A stretch of 64,000 nucleotides of DNA from Dromaius novaehollandiae (GCF_036370855.1 NC_088099.1:88847820-88911819); one strand, 5' to 3'. Shown: positions 15,301 through 31,000, counted from the first letter of the stretch. Made by a program: numbers and translations. The notes: a model not told the origin generated them from the sequence alone.

Positions 15301-18121
15301 TTTCATGGGGAGTCATTTTTAAAACAAAAGAAAGTCATATAAACTTAAGAAACTTTAAGCATTTAGAAAAGTGATTTGCTGGAATGTCAGTTAAAAATGA
15401 GGAAGACAATTACAAACAGAACAAAAGGAACAAAAGAATATGAGGTGCTGAAGAAATTGCAGTTTTTTTATCTGACAGAGATATACGTGGAGGGTTGAAA
15501 GGTACAGTAGCACAAGCTGCCATGTCATCAACTTTGACCCATCAAAAGCAATTAATATGATTCAAGACAAACCCTGAGTCAGCTGGGTTTATGACAAAAT
15601 GTAACCTCTCTGACCTAAAGATTTTGGAATAATGACCAGAATTTTTGAGGTGGTATAATGATTCAAGTGCTAAATACTCTGTGAGAGACTGTGAAGCTTC
15701 AATTCACATTGAAGTCAAAGGAAATTGAGGTCACTTAGGCCTAGACACTCAAAGGTACTTAAGGGCTTAGCTTTTCTTCTTTTTTTCTTTTCTTCTTCTC
15801 CAGCAGCATTAATGTTTTTCCACATCTGATCATCAGTCATGTGAGATCAGGTCCTCTACCAGGGGTAAGATTTTATTAGCAAGTAGTAAGCAACAGCTTG
15901 GGCTACTGTTACATAGGTCATAGGAATGTTTATAGGAGTTTACACTACTGTTTTATGTATTCACTAAATACTGAAATATGAAAAATGATTTCTTGTATAC
16001 ACTGATAGTTTTTATATTTTATGCCTAAACAGAATTGGCTATAGATATAACCCAGCATCATGATAGCGGCTAAGCTATATCAAATCCCTGTTCTAACAAA
16101 AGACACAATTTATGTTGGCTTTATAATTTAAAAATAAATGAATAACTATGGACATTTTTCAATTAGTGCATGTTCCTACAGGGACAAAATATTCTGCTCT
16201 TCCAGTTACAGTGAGGAGTCTTTCCTTCTTTCTCTGTTCTACAGTAAGGCCTGTTGAAGAGGAAGTTGAAAAAAGGTCTGATCTATGGAAACCAGTGTGT
16301 ACTCAGGCATCCACTGCTGTCCATAACAGTCAAATAATCCTTTTCTCCTATTTAGGGAACACAACAGATCTCAGAAGCTATTTAGCTAAACTTCAGTTTG
16401 AAATCTTGCTCAAATGTCTCACACATTTGACAAGAGCTTTCTGAATATATTCTGCTTCCAGATTTGTCACTGATAATTTTGAGTCATTTAGTTTCCTTGT
16501 CCTTTTGTTTCACTCTCTTTAGAAGAGTAAAAATAGTTGTCACAAGAAAGCTTGCAAAGACTATAACATATTTGCAGTCTATTTTGAGACCCTTAGAAAT
16601 AGAATTTGCTTCTCATACTAATTCACATTCTTCCTCTGTGTGTGCTTTCTGCTTGAGATACCCACCCTGCCCCACTTTTTGCTGCAAGAGTCCTCATGCA
16701 AGTCGATGGAGTAAGACAATTTACAGGACAGAAGTTTAAGGATCATGACCAAAGCACAGTGATTTGGATTCTGCAGTAAGATTTGAAAATCCAGTGAATT
16801 AATTGTCTCTGAGGACTATTTTTCTGGTATAAACCCTTAGGAAGGTGGGACCTCCTTAACAAGAGAGCAACCTCCTCGTGCTTAACCAGGTACAGATGAG
16901 GCGAGCAGAAAGTAAATGAACAAGACTAGCCAAATTACTTCTCAGTTCAAACTAGAGCTCTGCTGTGCAACATTTTGATTTCTGAGTGTTAAAATAGTAC
17001 CTTATATTAAGGACAGTCAGCTGTAATCAGAGAATTCAAATGCACTGGTTAGCTGAGCTTATGTAAAATTAAAAAAAAAAAATCTTGCATACATACATGC
17101 ACAGCATCTTCAGGTGAGTGAGGAACCCTAAATAAGGAAACATTTTCAGTCTGCTCTTGTATTGATCTTGTAGATCAAGGAGGGAAATCACAAGCCTAAT
17201 TTTCTGTAGGCCTCCAGGTCAAAGTTGCCCCCAGCAGCTAGCTGAGCTTTGGCACATAGTTCTCTTCTTTGTGGAAAGCTGAAACTGGAAGCACGTGTAA
17301 TGATTCATTAAAAAAAAAAAAAAAGTGAAATAAATCTTTTTTGATTTTTACCACAAGAAACATACAGATCAGCTTTTCCCTGGTACGTGTTCGTTAGTAC
17401 TCCTTAGTTCACGCAAGAATTTCTCAGGCATCCAGAAATCCCAAGTGGCTACTCCTCCAAATAATGGAGCTTTCTTTCTTTGTATAACCAGCTACTTCCT
17501 TCTTCCTTGGCTGGTCCCATAGTTTGAAAAAAAATTGTTTTAAACGTATGCAATTACTCAGCATACACTTTACTTGCACAGTAACAAATGAGAAACCCTT
17601 CCTTTTTTGTCTCCTATTGCTGGCAGGTGTCTTCTGAACTCTCTCACCACCTGATTAAAGCTTCTGCTCACTGAGCTATTTTGAAAGAAATGGTTTGTCT
17701 TTGTAGTGATCATTTGGCCAAATATGCTCTATTTAAATTCATGGTCTTCAGAGGTGTAATTTCTGAGCCAAACATAGTACTTTCTCATACTCCCCCTATG
17801 AATTTTTTATACAATAAGGAGGCAAAAGTTAGGAGAAAGGGCAGATATTGTTATACAGTATACAGGTGAATGTAAGACTGTCATACAACAAAGAGGATTT
17901 AGTAGTAAGACAGTAAGATTCTGTTCAGATTCTTCGGAGAACACCCAGAATATCAGCAGAAACGATATTTTACTACCCGGATCTCAGCATTTATAGTGGA
18001 TATGTTTTGCAAACATTCTGCAACAGAAGTAGCTGCTTTTGCAATACTGTTACAGACTTGGCTCAATCAATGTTCTGACCTCTGCAGTAAGAATTCTGTT
18101 ACGACCAGCAAATGCTAGATT

Positions 18122-18152
18122 TGTGTGTGCGTGCGTGCGTGTGCGCGTGTGT
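18122..18152. repeat. TG/CG alternating microsatellite
   Basis: A run of alternating purine and pyrimidine (TG units mixed with CG units). Alternating TG/CG tracts can adopt Z-DNA. It is too short and isolated to suggest a specific function here. Confidence 0.8.
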
Positions 18153-18620
18153 ATTGAGGTTTCCATTAAATACATCTGCACTCAAGTAATTTATTCTATT
18201 TTGTCTAGCTATGTGGATAAACATGATATATTTTGCTTCTTTTAATGCTACATTGGCCTACCATAGTTAGATAACAAGCAACAAACATTATTTATATGGA
18301 TTTTTTTTAAGTATTTTTCTCAGAAGTATCAGGCACCATATCTCTCATGTAAATTATACAGTCAGTATTCATCAGTCTCACACACATTAGTTTGCGCAAG
18401 ATAAGGTACTTATTCAGCTGGCAGGAAGGCATACAAGCTTATAAAGAAGCAAAAATTAAAGAAGATGGTGTGATGCAGATATGACAAATGCAAGAAGATT
18501 TGGAACTAAGAGTAGTGGGGAATACAAGGAACACTTTCTTTTGCACAGCTACATTGACATAGGGTTTTAAACTCTTAACTAGAAACACTATAAGCCAAAA
18601 TTTGCAGATTTTTAATTTTT

Positions 18621-18622
<2 letters not shown>

Positions 18623-18652
<30 letters not shown>
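18623..18652. repeat. Poly-T run (30 bp)
   Basis: Uninterrupted T homopolymer in AT-rich DNA, with no recognisable retrocopy beside it. Confidence 0.9.
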
Positions 18653-18656
<4 letters not shown>

Positions 18657-19350
18657 ACTTATTCAGGTGGCAATGATTCAGGGTAAAAATAATTAAGAAC
18701 TTGAAGCTATATCCCTGCCTGAATTACACATCTAGTCTTCATCTCCGTAACCAGCTTTATTGTCAGAAAGACTCCCTGAATTGCTTAAACAGGATCCATG
18801 AGCTGCTTCAGCATATGGACTTAAACTAATCACACTTTACACTTCGTGCCATGTGTTTTGCATACTTATTCTTGAAAGCACGTTGTTCCTTCAGGACATT
18901 TTACCTAATAAGTAAGTACTGAAATGATGGTTTCATAGATGGCCATTACTTGGATCAGTTTCGTGGTCCTACTTCATGCCCTTCAAAGCCTTTCTGCAGT
19001 GTAAAAGAAGAGGAAAACTGCCTAAAGCTTACCTCTGTCCTTTCCTTCCACAGTGTAGCATTTTCTTCAGGTATTCAGGCTGGTGTACAGGCTGCTGATA
19101 TTCAGCCTGTGTCTAGGCTGCTCCGAACTATACCCATGACCATAGCCCAAAAGAGGATCAAGCAAACGTAACAAATTTCCTGACTGAAGTACCTCCTCCT
19201 TTATACTGGGAAAGTCGAATGCAGAATGCAGAGAGTATTTGGCCCCATATGACTTGAATCACAGGAAAAGTAACACTCAAAATGTCAAAACTAATGCACT
19301 GTTTTGTTTAGGTTAGTTTTTAGTCAAGAATAACTAGCTTTTTATTCGCC

Positions 19351-19367
19351 TTTTTTTTTTTTTTTTT
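19351..19367. repeat. Poly-T run (17 bp)
   Basis: Uninterrupted T homopolymer, no associated element seen. Confidence 0.85.
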
Positions 19368-20674
19368 GATTATTCCAGTGAGCTTCATTGAGGAGCAGAA
19401 GAGTGGCTCCAAAAATCAGAATTTAACTAATTTTAAAAATAGTATGGTATTATTTTTAGATTTTCATTCTAAACCAGGGATTTAGCAAAGATTACATAAT
19501 GAGATACTGACAAGAATAAATCATATTAATATGTGTTTTTCTATCTTCAGCTTTCCCATAACATATTAATGATCCAAGGGCCTGCAAAACCCTGTTCTTA
19601 ATGTTAGTGCATTTTAGCCTTACATTATCCAGTAAGCTAAAAGAAGAAACCATAGTAGTGAAAAAACCCACAGATTTTGTACAAAAGCTGTTGTTTCTTT
19701 ATGATTGAAATTGAGTAATTCTTCCTTTTCACTTAGAACTTCATCATTTTGCTAACCAAACATGCATGTTAGCAAATAGAGGGACCAATGAAAGCCACTC
19801 ACTTTGTTAAAATACTGACACAGAGGGTAATGATCTGTTATTGTAATTGCAGTGCCACAACAGAGAACAGTAGTATTTATGATTGCGTTTTCTCCCTGCA
19901 AGCTTTTGTCATAGATCTAATTCTTTCATTGAGAAAGGCAAAGGTCTGACTCGAGTCAGAAAATTCAGCTGTGATGTTTCCCCTTTTATACGGCATTTTT
20001 TCTGTAGTTTGCATTCAGAGAAGGTAACTGCCATTCTTTTCAGAATAGGATAGTAGGAAGCAATCAATATTTCCAAAAAAATCTTAGGGAACATACTGCT
20101 TTTGTGATTTATGGTGTCTTTTGATACTCTTCAAGAATGTTTGTTCTCTTCAATAATCTAGCCTGAAGCTTGACCCCATCATTCCTTTAGAACGAATGAC
20201 GACTTTAATTCTTTTTTGAGCACGGTTGTCTGAGAGCATACGTTTTGGGGATATGTGTTGACTGAAAAGGTTCTTGAAACTCTGGGCAAAGGAACTGCTT
20301 CTTATTGTTTGCTTTGTGACACATTCAAGGAAAAAGAACTTAAAATTCTTTGCAAATAGATAGGACTGAAGAAAAAATAACAGACAAAGAACTATTCCCA
20401 GAACATCTGACTCCACATTCGATTTCCTCCTTAATGGAAGTAAACTGTTGCCTAATCATTGGTATTTTTTAAAAAATACTTCTTTCTGTACTATTGTGCA
20501 CTGACCCAATTATGAAATGCTGAAGCAGGGTAAATTAGACAAGTCAAAAACTCCTGTAATGTAGCTGTGCTTCTTCTAGCGCCAATCTAACTCATTTAGA
20601 GTTAGCCGACATACCACTGTGTGGATCAATGTTGTGCAGCTTAGACAAAATTACTGTTTGTTGTATCCAAATGT

Positions 20675-20692
20675 AAAAAAAAAAAAAAAAAA
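20675..20692. repeat. Poly-A run (18 bp)
   Basis: Uninterrupted A homopolymer. The sequence upstream was not recognised as an mRNA copy. Confidence 0.85.
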
Positions 20693-21998
20693 CTTATTTA
20701 GCACCAGCTGTATTTTTATTAGCATTATCTAAATGTGTTTTTTATGTTAAAGGTTTGAGTCCACAGTGTCAAATCTGGATGTTAAAATATATCTGCCTAA
20801 AAAGCCATATCTTGATTTCTCAAAACTGCCTTTCTGAGTTCACTGGGAGATGCAAATACTTAGTATCACAGAAAAAAAGCTACTTTCCTATCTGTAATAT
20901 GCATAGCGCATGACCACCTTCAGTAGGTACACTTTAAACTTTTTAATTTTCATTAATTCAGCCTTACCTTATCACAAAAACTTTTCCTTAACATACTGCT
21001 TTTAAATGACAGAACCAAACAACTGCAGCTTGAAAATGGTTAGATGACAATGCTTCCTCTTGTTTTCCCTTAACTTCAGCAGTTCTCTCAAAACCAGATC
21101 TTCTCAGTGTTTAAATGGGATTGTAGGATCCTTCATGTAGGCAGTCAGGTTGGAAAAAGTCATTTTTAAAACTAGGAATGGGCTTTTGTTCTCTTTTTGC
21201 ATGTACTTATTTTGAATAGATTTATTCGGCAGTAGAGTATGTGCTTTACTGATATAAAAATATAATTTTGTGTGTGTGCGTGTGTGTTATACGTGTTCAG
21301 CTGAAAGCCTGTGAGTTCCCATTTTCAGCAAGTATTGTCAGATAAGGTACCAACCCATCTGTAAAACAATATTAAAAAGCCATAAGGCTTGCAAAATCAA
21401 CCACCTACAAGGTGAAGCAGATCTGCCAAATGTATCTGCTTTGGACTCAGAAAGGTTTTCACTCAGAAATACTTGACCATCAAAACTGTCTTTGCAGGAT
21501 TTTGAAAGGATCTTGTTTGACTTTCTGCTGAATCTCTCTGGAAGCAGGGATGCTACAAACCATGGCCTTATGCGGTCTCCTTGGAGACCAGGGCCAGAGT
21601 CAAGGACCACTGAAACTACAGGTTCCCTCTGCTGGGGCAGATGTCCTTGGTAGGTCTGCCTCAGGTTGGATTCTGCACCCAAGACCAGCTACATCTGATG
21701 GGTCTTCTCTATGAGTAGTCACACTTACAGCTTTTCTGCACCTGCTCAGTGAGTGTTTTTGTCAAATTAACTACCCTTTATTAGTTTTGCAACTGGTAAG
21801 ATTTTCAATTTTACTCCAAGGAGTTTCTATTTCACTCAAAAATGACTTCTATCCAATTCAAACTAAAACCAAATTAAAATCCAGGACAAAATAAAACACA
21901 TTGTAAACAATGAAATTTCTATCAAACTAATAAAAAAAAATCTTTTCAGACCAGCTTATCATATGATACAGTGTTTAGTTACATGATCACGCTCCCTT

Positions 21999-22014
21999 CC
22001 CCCCCCCCCCCCCC
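21999..22014. repeat. Poly-C run (16 bp)
   Basis: Sixteen consecutive C residues after a short CT-rich lead-in. On the minus strand this is a G run that could fold into intermolecular G-structures. It stands out in an AT-rich stretch. Confidence 0.85.
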
Positions 22015-25000
22015 AAGGGCTCTTGCCTCATTCAGCAGATGAGGCATTTTCCTCCAAAAGGACAGAAGTTTGAGCATGCCTCTTTTCTTTGGCTATATAG
22101 CTATTCTAAAATTACATATCTGAGTTTGTATCATGTTAGCATTCCCTCTCTGTTCACAGAAGTGCACCAGCTTCTGTTGAATATGCAAGTCAGAATCTAA
22201 ATATGTGTAACTGAGCATCCAGAAATTAAAAACAGCCTTTTATGCATGATTTGATAATGGTAGGTTTAAATGATTTGGCATGATGATGTAAAACAAGCAA
22301 AGGTTAAATCCAGATTTTCAGGATAGCACTTAATCTTGACACTGTTGACAGGTTTTTTGCACACTTCTCCTTCCTATACCTCACACTTCTCAGCATCTTC
22401 CGTAAATGCAGTACAGGTGATTCACTCTCATTCTCTCTACAACCCATGTTTCTCTCTGAGTACCATACGTCCAATTCACAAAATTATGCAGAAGTTCAAA
22501 AAGTTGCATTGCCTTACAGGTAAGGTCAAGGTGTGTGATAAGACAACCAACCAAAAGACTGTATATGTGATCTGAGTTCTAAAATTCCTCAACTTTTCCA
22601 AACAGCTCCAAAGGTGCAAAGGCCCAGACCCACACAGCTGACTGCCTTGTAAATGATTCCTACTATCTATTGTATCTGTAGAAATCCCAGTAGGCCAACA
22701 AATTCTTGCTAGATATCACTAGGGATACTGAGGTAATGTATCATAGGATGCTGCTCCACTCACAGAGCTTGGTTTCTATTGCTTCTTCTGATGATTTAAT
22801 CTGTTCTTTTATGGCAATTTGAATCATTCTTTTGCTGCTGGGGTCCCATAGAAGCAGAAGAAAATGGATTTCACGACTAGCTCTTCTGCGTACATGAAAA
22901 ACTCAAGCTCTTTGACATTTGAAAGCCCTAGCAGTTTCCTCCCTGGCCTTTTCTAGAGCTGGTTGCAAAGTGGAGATGTTATTTTCCACAGCAGAAAAAG
23001 ATTGATCTATTTTTTTCCAGCATTTTCCTTATTATTATAATTTCAAGAGAAATCATTTCTGCCTTTATCTTAAAAAAGATGTAGTCTAATAAACACAAGT
23101 TTTTTTCATTTCTGCATCTGAACCTGCAAGCATTACTTTTGTGTATAAAAACATGATAAGACTGATTATAATTGAGGGAATTGTTTAGATTTGTGGCTGC
23201 TGAAGCAGATTTGTGTGCTGTAAGGGCTATCAAAAATGCATACAGCTGCACATGATTTGGCAATTAGCAGTGTCCAAAGCATCTAACTCTGGCAGATGTT
23301 TCAGATGCTGCTAATTTTAAATTGCACCAAAAAGGATCTTGCATTCAACTGAATACTCTGGTGTTACAAATGTAAAAGCACTAACTTAACTTTTAAAGCT
23401 TTTTAAAATGAAATTTTAAAAAGGCCAACTATACCAAAGCCTGTTATGCCAACAGGAAAAGTAAGTAAGGTTGTACATTTATCTATTCACAGTAATCCAT
23501 ATTTGCGCAGTGGCTTCCTTTGGTAGAAGAAAGAAGTATTGTGCTCTGAGATTTTGTATGCTTGGCTGAGGAATCAATACTTGAAAATTATAGAGAGTCT
23601 CTTTGTGATTCTAAGTTTCACAGTCTTTAAGATGTAAAAAAATGTTTCTCAACATTTCAGACAACCTTCAGGCCTAAATAGGTATTTCAACCTCTCTTCA
23701 AGAAACTGCACGTTTCACATGCAATGACCTATAGGCAAGAAATAAATGCAAATTAAAATATTTCTATTAAAAACTTGTATTTGCTAATGGTACTAATGCA
23801 AAGCTTACCATAGCTAGTGTGTAAAAAGGCTAATACAGAATTATTTGGCTTTCTCAGACAGATACTTTGCACTGTTTTAGATCATATTATGGTGTTAAGT
23901 GTGTTGATGTATTCTTTCCTCATTATGATGCAGGGAATCAAGTGAGAAATCTGAAAAAACACTGTTTGAATTTTCTTTTTATATTGGTTGATTGTGAACT
24001 GTTGATGGTTTTCCTTAAACTTTCATAAATAATGGAAAGATGTTCTCATTAAATTAGCTGTATTTTATTCTAATGTCACAAGGCAACTTTTTCTCTTTTT
24101 CATGTTTTCTAATCTATGAATTTTGATATAGCTATTTGCTGAGTTAAATCCTGCTAAAATGAAAAACATTGATGAGGTTTATGAAGGCAATTATGTGGTT
24201 TTACTACCAGAAAACAAACAGCAAATAACTCAAGTTCTTGTACACCAGTGAGTGTTTGGAGGTTCTGCCAATTTGGGCTAAGCTAGCTATAGCACTATGC
24301 ATGAAGGTAGCATTTTTATGCATTTTAGCACAACAGCAAGTTTTGATGTTAACAGTATAGAGTAACGTAATTTATTTTTATTTTTAGATTTATACAGAAC
24401 ATTTTTAATATTTCACAGCTCCAAGGACATTATTACAATTCAATAGGGGAAATCTGAACATAGAAGTCAAGCATTTTCAGGTCAGAATAAATGGCAGGAA
24501 ATAACATCAACTGTTTGATCCAATCTAATTTTCAAACTTTTGACCTGACTTCCCTCTGGATATTAATTTCTGAATAAGGGAGAAGGGTAGAAAGAGTACA
24601 GGAGAATTAATTTTAAAAGGATTTAAGAATACCTTTCCCCTATGATTCACTAGTATTGGGAGAGTGCTACCTTCCATCAGCTTTGTCTCCAAAACTCTAT
24701 ATGCTTCTTTCTGAGGACAATCTTGAATTCAAAAAACAGAGATAAAGCGTTTGACTAATTAGTTTAACAATGCTATAGATATTGAACATGATCTATTCTT
24801 GGTTAGATAACTGGCAATATATAACTATTCCTCCTATTGAAAATTGGCTTTCTGACCCTATTAACAGGGCAGTCAGCCCATTTGTGTTAAACTTTCACAA
24901 TCCACTTTTTTATTAGCTATTGCAAATTTAACATGTAATATGGTGCTTAAATCAGATTTCTTTTCTAACATAGTAGGCTGCCTAAAAGAAAAATCCTCCA

Positions 25001-28000
25001 GTACAGTTGCTTCTAGAATTATTATTATCTAGCTTTTTGTTTGCAAAACCAACCAAGTTCACACATATAATATTTGCTCACTTTCATATCTATTTTGATT
25101 TATATGCATTGAATTTAATCCAGTTCAAAAAGGAAAGTATATGTTACTTTTCCTCATTCAGTATGTTCATTTAAAGCATGACAATCTAGAGAAAAGGACA
25201 GTGCCTTTCATTTACACTTTGGTAAATCAGAAGTAATTCCATTTAGGATATATGAGTAACCCTGGGGGAAACCCAGTGACAAATCAGAGCAGGGAATTCT
25301 GTAAAATGGATGAGGTATTAACAGCTCGTATTTTTAGTAGAACATGGATGGCTTGCCTATACAAAATGTTTAATCTTACTTCCATCTGCTTAGCTTTTGT
25401 CTTGACTTCGTACTTCCATTGTGCTACACTTTGTGCTAGCTTTCAATATGCGGAGGGAAAGCGAGCAACAAAAATGGAACTGATTATTTGCACAGCTGCC
25501 ACCGGTCCCCAGCTGCAGCGAGTGGGATAACTGTCATCCTTTGGCCCCATTAAGAGTTCTCTGCAGAGCCCTGGAAACCCTAAGCTAACCTCGCTAAAAA
25601 ATGTCCTTTTCATCTCCATTTTCTTCCATGAGTAGCACAACTGCTTTAAGGACCATGCTGTCCTTGGTTATGACCCTTGTAGTTTGACGTGCCTCTCCAG
25701 ATAAAATGGGGGTAAACAGAATTCTCTAGAGAGTTCATATGGACTCTACAGAGCTTGCTTTAAAAATACAGAATATAGCGTGATATTGCATGCAACAATT
25801 CTAAAGAGATTATACAATTCTTTATGATATTCTGTAAATAATAATTATTCTTTAAATAGATACGAAAGCCTAATTTGAAGAAAATATTCTAGGTAGACTG
25901 TCTGTTTCATAGTTCTGTGAAAGCCTGGAGTTCATACAAGTCTCTACTTTTACCTTCTACTTGTTCGAAAGCTTTTCTTCTATTCTGTTTTTTGAATATG
26001 TCTTCAAGGGAATGTATGGTTCCTTCTTATAGCTGTCATTTTGCCTTAATGCCAGCAAAATACTTTTGGTATTCATTTCAAAATGATACAAATACTCTGA
26101 ATTTAAATTTGAAGACCACGCTTAGGAATATGCAACATCACAAAACAAACAAACAAACACATAAAAAAGCTCCCCCCACCCCCAACCAACTAGCTTTCCC
26201 ACCAAAATTCTTCCCGAGTTTTGTCTGGTTTCATTCCAAATCAATAAATCTCAAAGACACGGAGAATTAGGTGGGTTTTTTTTTCCCCTCAATTTTATGC
26301 TCTGTTTCCACAAACACGCTATCTACCCTGAATGGTGATGACTGTAACTTGGTAAGCCAGGGCAGTGCATCTAGCATACAAGATGTAATATGTGTATGTT
26401 CTCTGTCCCAAAGAACTTACACTAATAGGGATATTTTGCTGAACTCCTGATTTATAAAAAACCTGGCAACCTTTTTCAGTAATGCTGTGCAAACTGAACA
26501 CACCTCTTGTTATAATTAACTATAGCAGTGGTACCAGGCAGGTAGCAACACAAATAGCACTGACTAGTTACTGCAGCTACTGCAGTGTGAACTTTATAGC
26601 ACTCTCATACAATTGTGTGAACATCTGCTTTTATTACTCTCGTGCTTCCCTGCTTTCCAAAATGTGAACAGTTTTTTGCCTATTATGTTCTCTACTGAAC
26701 AAAACCATCAATTTTAAGCATCTTTTCACATTTGCTGCAGAATGAAATCATTTTCTTTTCTCATCAAACAGTCTGTATAATTAGAGTACTTCATAGCTAT
26801 CTGTATCAAACAATTAGTGTATTAATTGCTGAGGGTTGGACTATATTAGTGAGCATATAAGCAAAATTTTATAAATGTGATTACATTGTTGAAAATGTAA
26901 TGAACAAGAATGGCGTTTCTATAGACAGTGAATCCTTTTCTCCAAAACCCAACAACAAAGCTTTCTGATTTTCATTACAGATAGTCAATTGTTTATCCTC
27001 AAGGGATATTTCCCTTTTCTATATCTCCAATTTTCTCTTTAGATTTGAAAGGCCTGATTCTGATCTGGCTTACCAAGAATTTACTCTAAAGAAAATCAGT
27101 TGATTTCCAAAAAGTTGATCTGCATTTATGAAACCATAACTGATAGATTATTTTGACCCAGACAGTTTTGAGCAACCTTTGAGGTTCATTGCAAGTTACC
27201 TCTTGCCCTGCTGCTCTGGTTTCTTAACAAATAGATAAGGGATGCATACCAGTGATTTATCTGAGTCTGTTAACAAGTAGTTAGCCCATTAGTGTAGTCT
27301 TTAGGGATTTTAAAATTCATTTGTTGTGTATCATGCTTTTGTACATGAATGACATGCATAGCCTGTTGGTTAAAGAGAGGGTTGTACTGTGCTTTTAATG
27401 GCACAAACTGTAAGAGTGTTCTAGTCTTCCCTTGCAAACTCATTATCAGCTCCACCATTCCCCAAAAGTATGTAGCATGCAGTCTCACCTGTGACTGGTC
27501 AGGTCCATAAGCAAAAGATACTCTTGAGTTCATAAGAGTTGCTGACTACGCTGGTAATGTAGGCTTCTTTAAAGCACATCCAGCTGCTCCACAATGACAC
27601 TGTGGCTAGCTCATGGACAGGAACAAGAATTCCTGTCTGTCCTTATAGTATCTATTTTCACTGTATAGACCTTTTAATCTTCAAAAATATTTTTTTCAAA
27701 TATGGAATGCATTAAGCATGCTGATATTTATTTATGTCTTCCTGAATGAAGTACTGGGGAACTTGAGCTCTTTTGGCTTGTGTAGTGGAGCTCTGCAAAG
27801 GCAGCGTGAGGAAGGAGAGCATAAAGAGTACAGTATTCCTTTCTTCTACCTCAGCTTTGATCCCACAAAGTGGATTTAAATATTCAAAATTCAGCTCTAG
27901 AGACAGACAGGTGGTCACATAAGCAATGTCTCTAACTTTGGGACCTAGAAGCACTACGCAGTCCTGCGCAAGGACATGTGTCTTAGCCTCTATGTTGAGA

Positions 28001-31000
28001 TGAGGTAGAGTTATGCCCTACTCTTTCTTGCTCCACGGGTTCTCATGTAAGTGAAATCTGGATGTTAGATAGGAGCAGCAGAATGCTCAGAAAGGTGATT
28101 AATCTGAATGAAAAAAAGACCAGCACTATGAAATATGAAAAGAAGCAGACCTGCCCCAGAGTGAGCGCACAGTCATGAGCTGTCTTCCAAGCACAAAGAA
28201 AAGCATCAGACAGTATGTGATAATATTTAAGAAAAAACTGTCTTCAATTCGTTTAAAAAGGGACTGATACAAAATTTCTGTGGCACATGCAGACTTGTTC
28301 AAATTAAAGAGACTTCCAGCATCTGACAGATTTCATACAGCAAAATAAGTCAGAGTTCAGGTTGGGAGGCATATGCATGACAAGGAACTCGCAGCATTTG
28401 CTCTTTGGGTTTTTTTTTTAACCTGAAAAATTTTTAATGGAAAGTTTCTGTTTTCCCATTTCCCTCCTACCACCACAAAAGAGCGCAGGCAGGGCACTGA
28501 TTCAGGAGTTCTGCCCACACACAGGTACCAGACCACAGGATGTAGCTGCATCTCTTCGCTCACAGGAGCCTTGAAAGATGCCATTTTTACCCATGAAAAA
28601 GAAGTGGAAGGTGGAAAGGTGAATGAGACAGTTCAGATGCCTAGTTAACAGTCAGCGCAGTATATAATGAGGAGCAGAGGCACTAGACCAGGTGCGCCCA
28701 GAAGGCAGCGGCTGAAGCATTAATCCATATTTTAAAGTCTGTGTATGTGACAAACTCATCACTTGGCTGGCCATATCTTACAGAGGTTTCTTTGTCCAGC
28801 TGTGTCAACATAGCAAATAAAATATCTTTTAGGCTGGATGATCTCAGTTACCACAGATAGCTAGGAAATGTCAGTTAGTCATCTCAGTCAGCTGGGGGAG
28901 GCTGGGGAAAGGCTTTGTAGATTATTCATATTTATTAACCCAAACTGCCATTTATAATGAACATTTCATATATCTCTGCTGACAGATATATCTCTAATGT
29001 GAGTTTTCCATGTAAGCAATTACTTAATCCTTGCCAAATTCAGGAAAACACTAAGGACAAGATCCACAAAAGGTATTTTGTTAAGATTTAGGCCACACTT
29101 AAAACTTTGTTAAGCTTCTTTAGGATGAGAGACCAATGGAGTCATTCAGTCTCTTCATTAACTCCATAATCCAGCAGTTGTCTTTTTTTTTTTTTCCTTT
29201 CTACTTTTGTCAGTAAAACAAATGGGGCTTGAGTACAGCAAAATATTAAGATATTCTTGAATGGAGATTTGTATTTCTAACTACTGCAAAAAAATAATTG
29301 ATATCATCGATCATCTTCCATTAGAAGCAGTTTTATATCACCATTGGGTTTTAGTTTATCACTTTCATGTTGTAAATCTGTAATAAAATATGACACTAAT
29401 ATTCCATTTCAGGATGTGAAATGTGTCCTTTTAACAAAAAATATTAGTATAAATTATTAGGGAATTATACATTAGCAATAAACACCTGACTAATGATCCT
29501 ACTCTTTTTGAGGTATTTCCTGTGCTGGTCAACAGAGTACATATATTTTTGTGGAATTAGCCAACATCTTTCTGCTTAAAATTGATAGGGTTTATATTTC
29601 CTTGCTTTGTATTATCTAACATACAATCATATAACCAAAATACAATAGATAAGACTATGTCCTGATGCCTAAAACAAGTAAGAATCAGCATTCCTGTATT
29701 GGGTTTTCCTCTGTACCATTGATCTTTTAGATATAGTTACAGTCATAAAAGTTATTTTTTTTTAATTTACTGATGCTAACATTACGAGCCTCAGCAGAGT
29801 AATTTTTAGACCAATTAGACCTGATTTAAACATTTTGATGAGATGCTAAAAATGACTGCCAATTTGAGTGTCAAGGTAAACCTATACTAGCACAATATGA
29901 TTATGTAAACAGACAAGACAATTTCCTGACAAAAAGACTTTTAATAGAAAAATATATTGCTGATTATGCCTGTTTTTCAGTCACTTTGAAATTGGCCAGT
30001 GAACACAAATAGAGTAGGAGGGCACTATCAGATGGATAGACAGATTTCTTCAGGAGTCATGCTGAAAAGTATTATAGTTCTGCGGGAAGAAGAAGCAACC
30101 AGAAGTGAGACTAAACCCATCAGTAATCTGGCAAAACATTCATCACTTTTATTTTTTTCAACCATCTCTAATTTTTAATCTCTATGTTAATAGGTTTCAG
30201 GACAGTGCAGAGCCTGGGGCCTTCTATCCATAATGGCAAAAGTCATATTTAAAGGGCTACCGGCCATGACAAAGATTTTCCTAAGGTATCTCAATCTTTA
30301 AGTTAATGTGGTTCACCTGGTTAATTATCGTTAGGGAATATTATTGAACATTTTACGTATTGTTAACATTTTTCAGTCATGATAGAAAATTTTTGTGTAT
30401 AAAATATAAGTGGCTGCTGATTTAATCATATCTAGATTTTATTTTCTGGTTACTTTATTTCAATTTTTCTATAGAATCTACATAGTAAGCAGCTCCAAAA
30501 CACAAAACAAATCATCCTTGAGTTCTTCAATAGAACTTTAGGATGGCAAGTTGATGTTTTCTGTCAAATCCACCATATGGTTGAAAATACTCTCACCAAC
30601 TCTAATGCAGACAGCGCTGTGTACTCTTAAGATAATCATCTTTAATTTAAATAAAAAAGTTAGATTTTTAAATCCATGTCATCACTTTATAGCATGATAC
30701 CTAGATGTTCTAAGTTAATGATACTTACAGTTAATGATAGTGTTGTGTATTCATAATGATAAACTAGTCTGATATTTAAGACCCATTCATCTTATCTTTT
30801 TTTAGAATTTCTATCATCTTTCTCTCTATATATATTGCCCAAATCATTCCTTTGTACAGTAGCTGTAATTAAAAGCTTTTTTGTTTAATTGCATGAGATA
30901 CTTTTTTTAAATTTAGAATTTTTTTATAGTATTCCTGCTACATTAATAACATCAGGGTGTTTAAAGCTTTTGTCTCATTGGTGTCTTTCTATTGAATTTT

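Noticed and set aside
26836..26850. GGTTGGACTATATTAG-like stretch as a CR1 3' end
   Set aside because: Only a short motif resembles CR1. The flanks do not continue the CR1 terminal sequence and there is no octamer tail.
28831..28850. GGCTGGATGATCTCAG as a CR1 3' end
   Set aside because: The match covers about a dozen bases, with no further CR1 sequence on either side.
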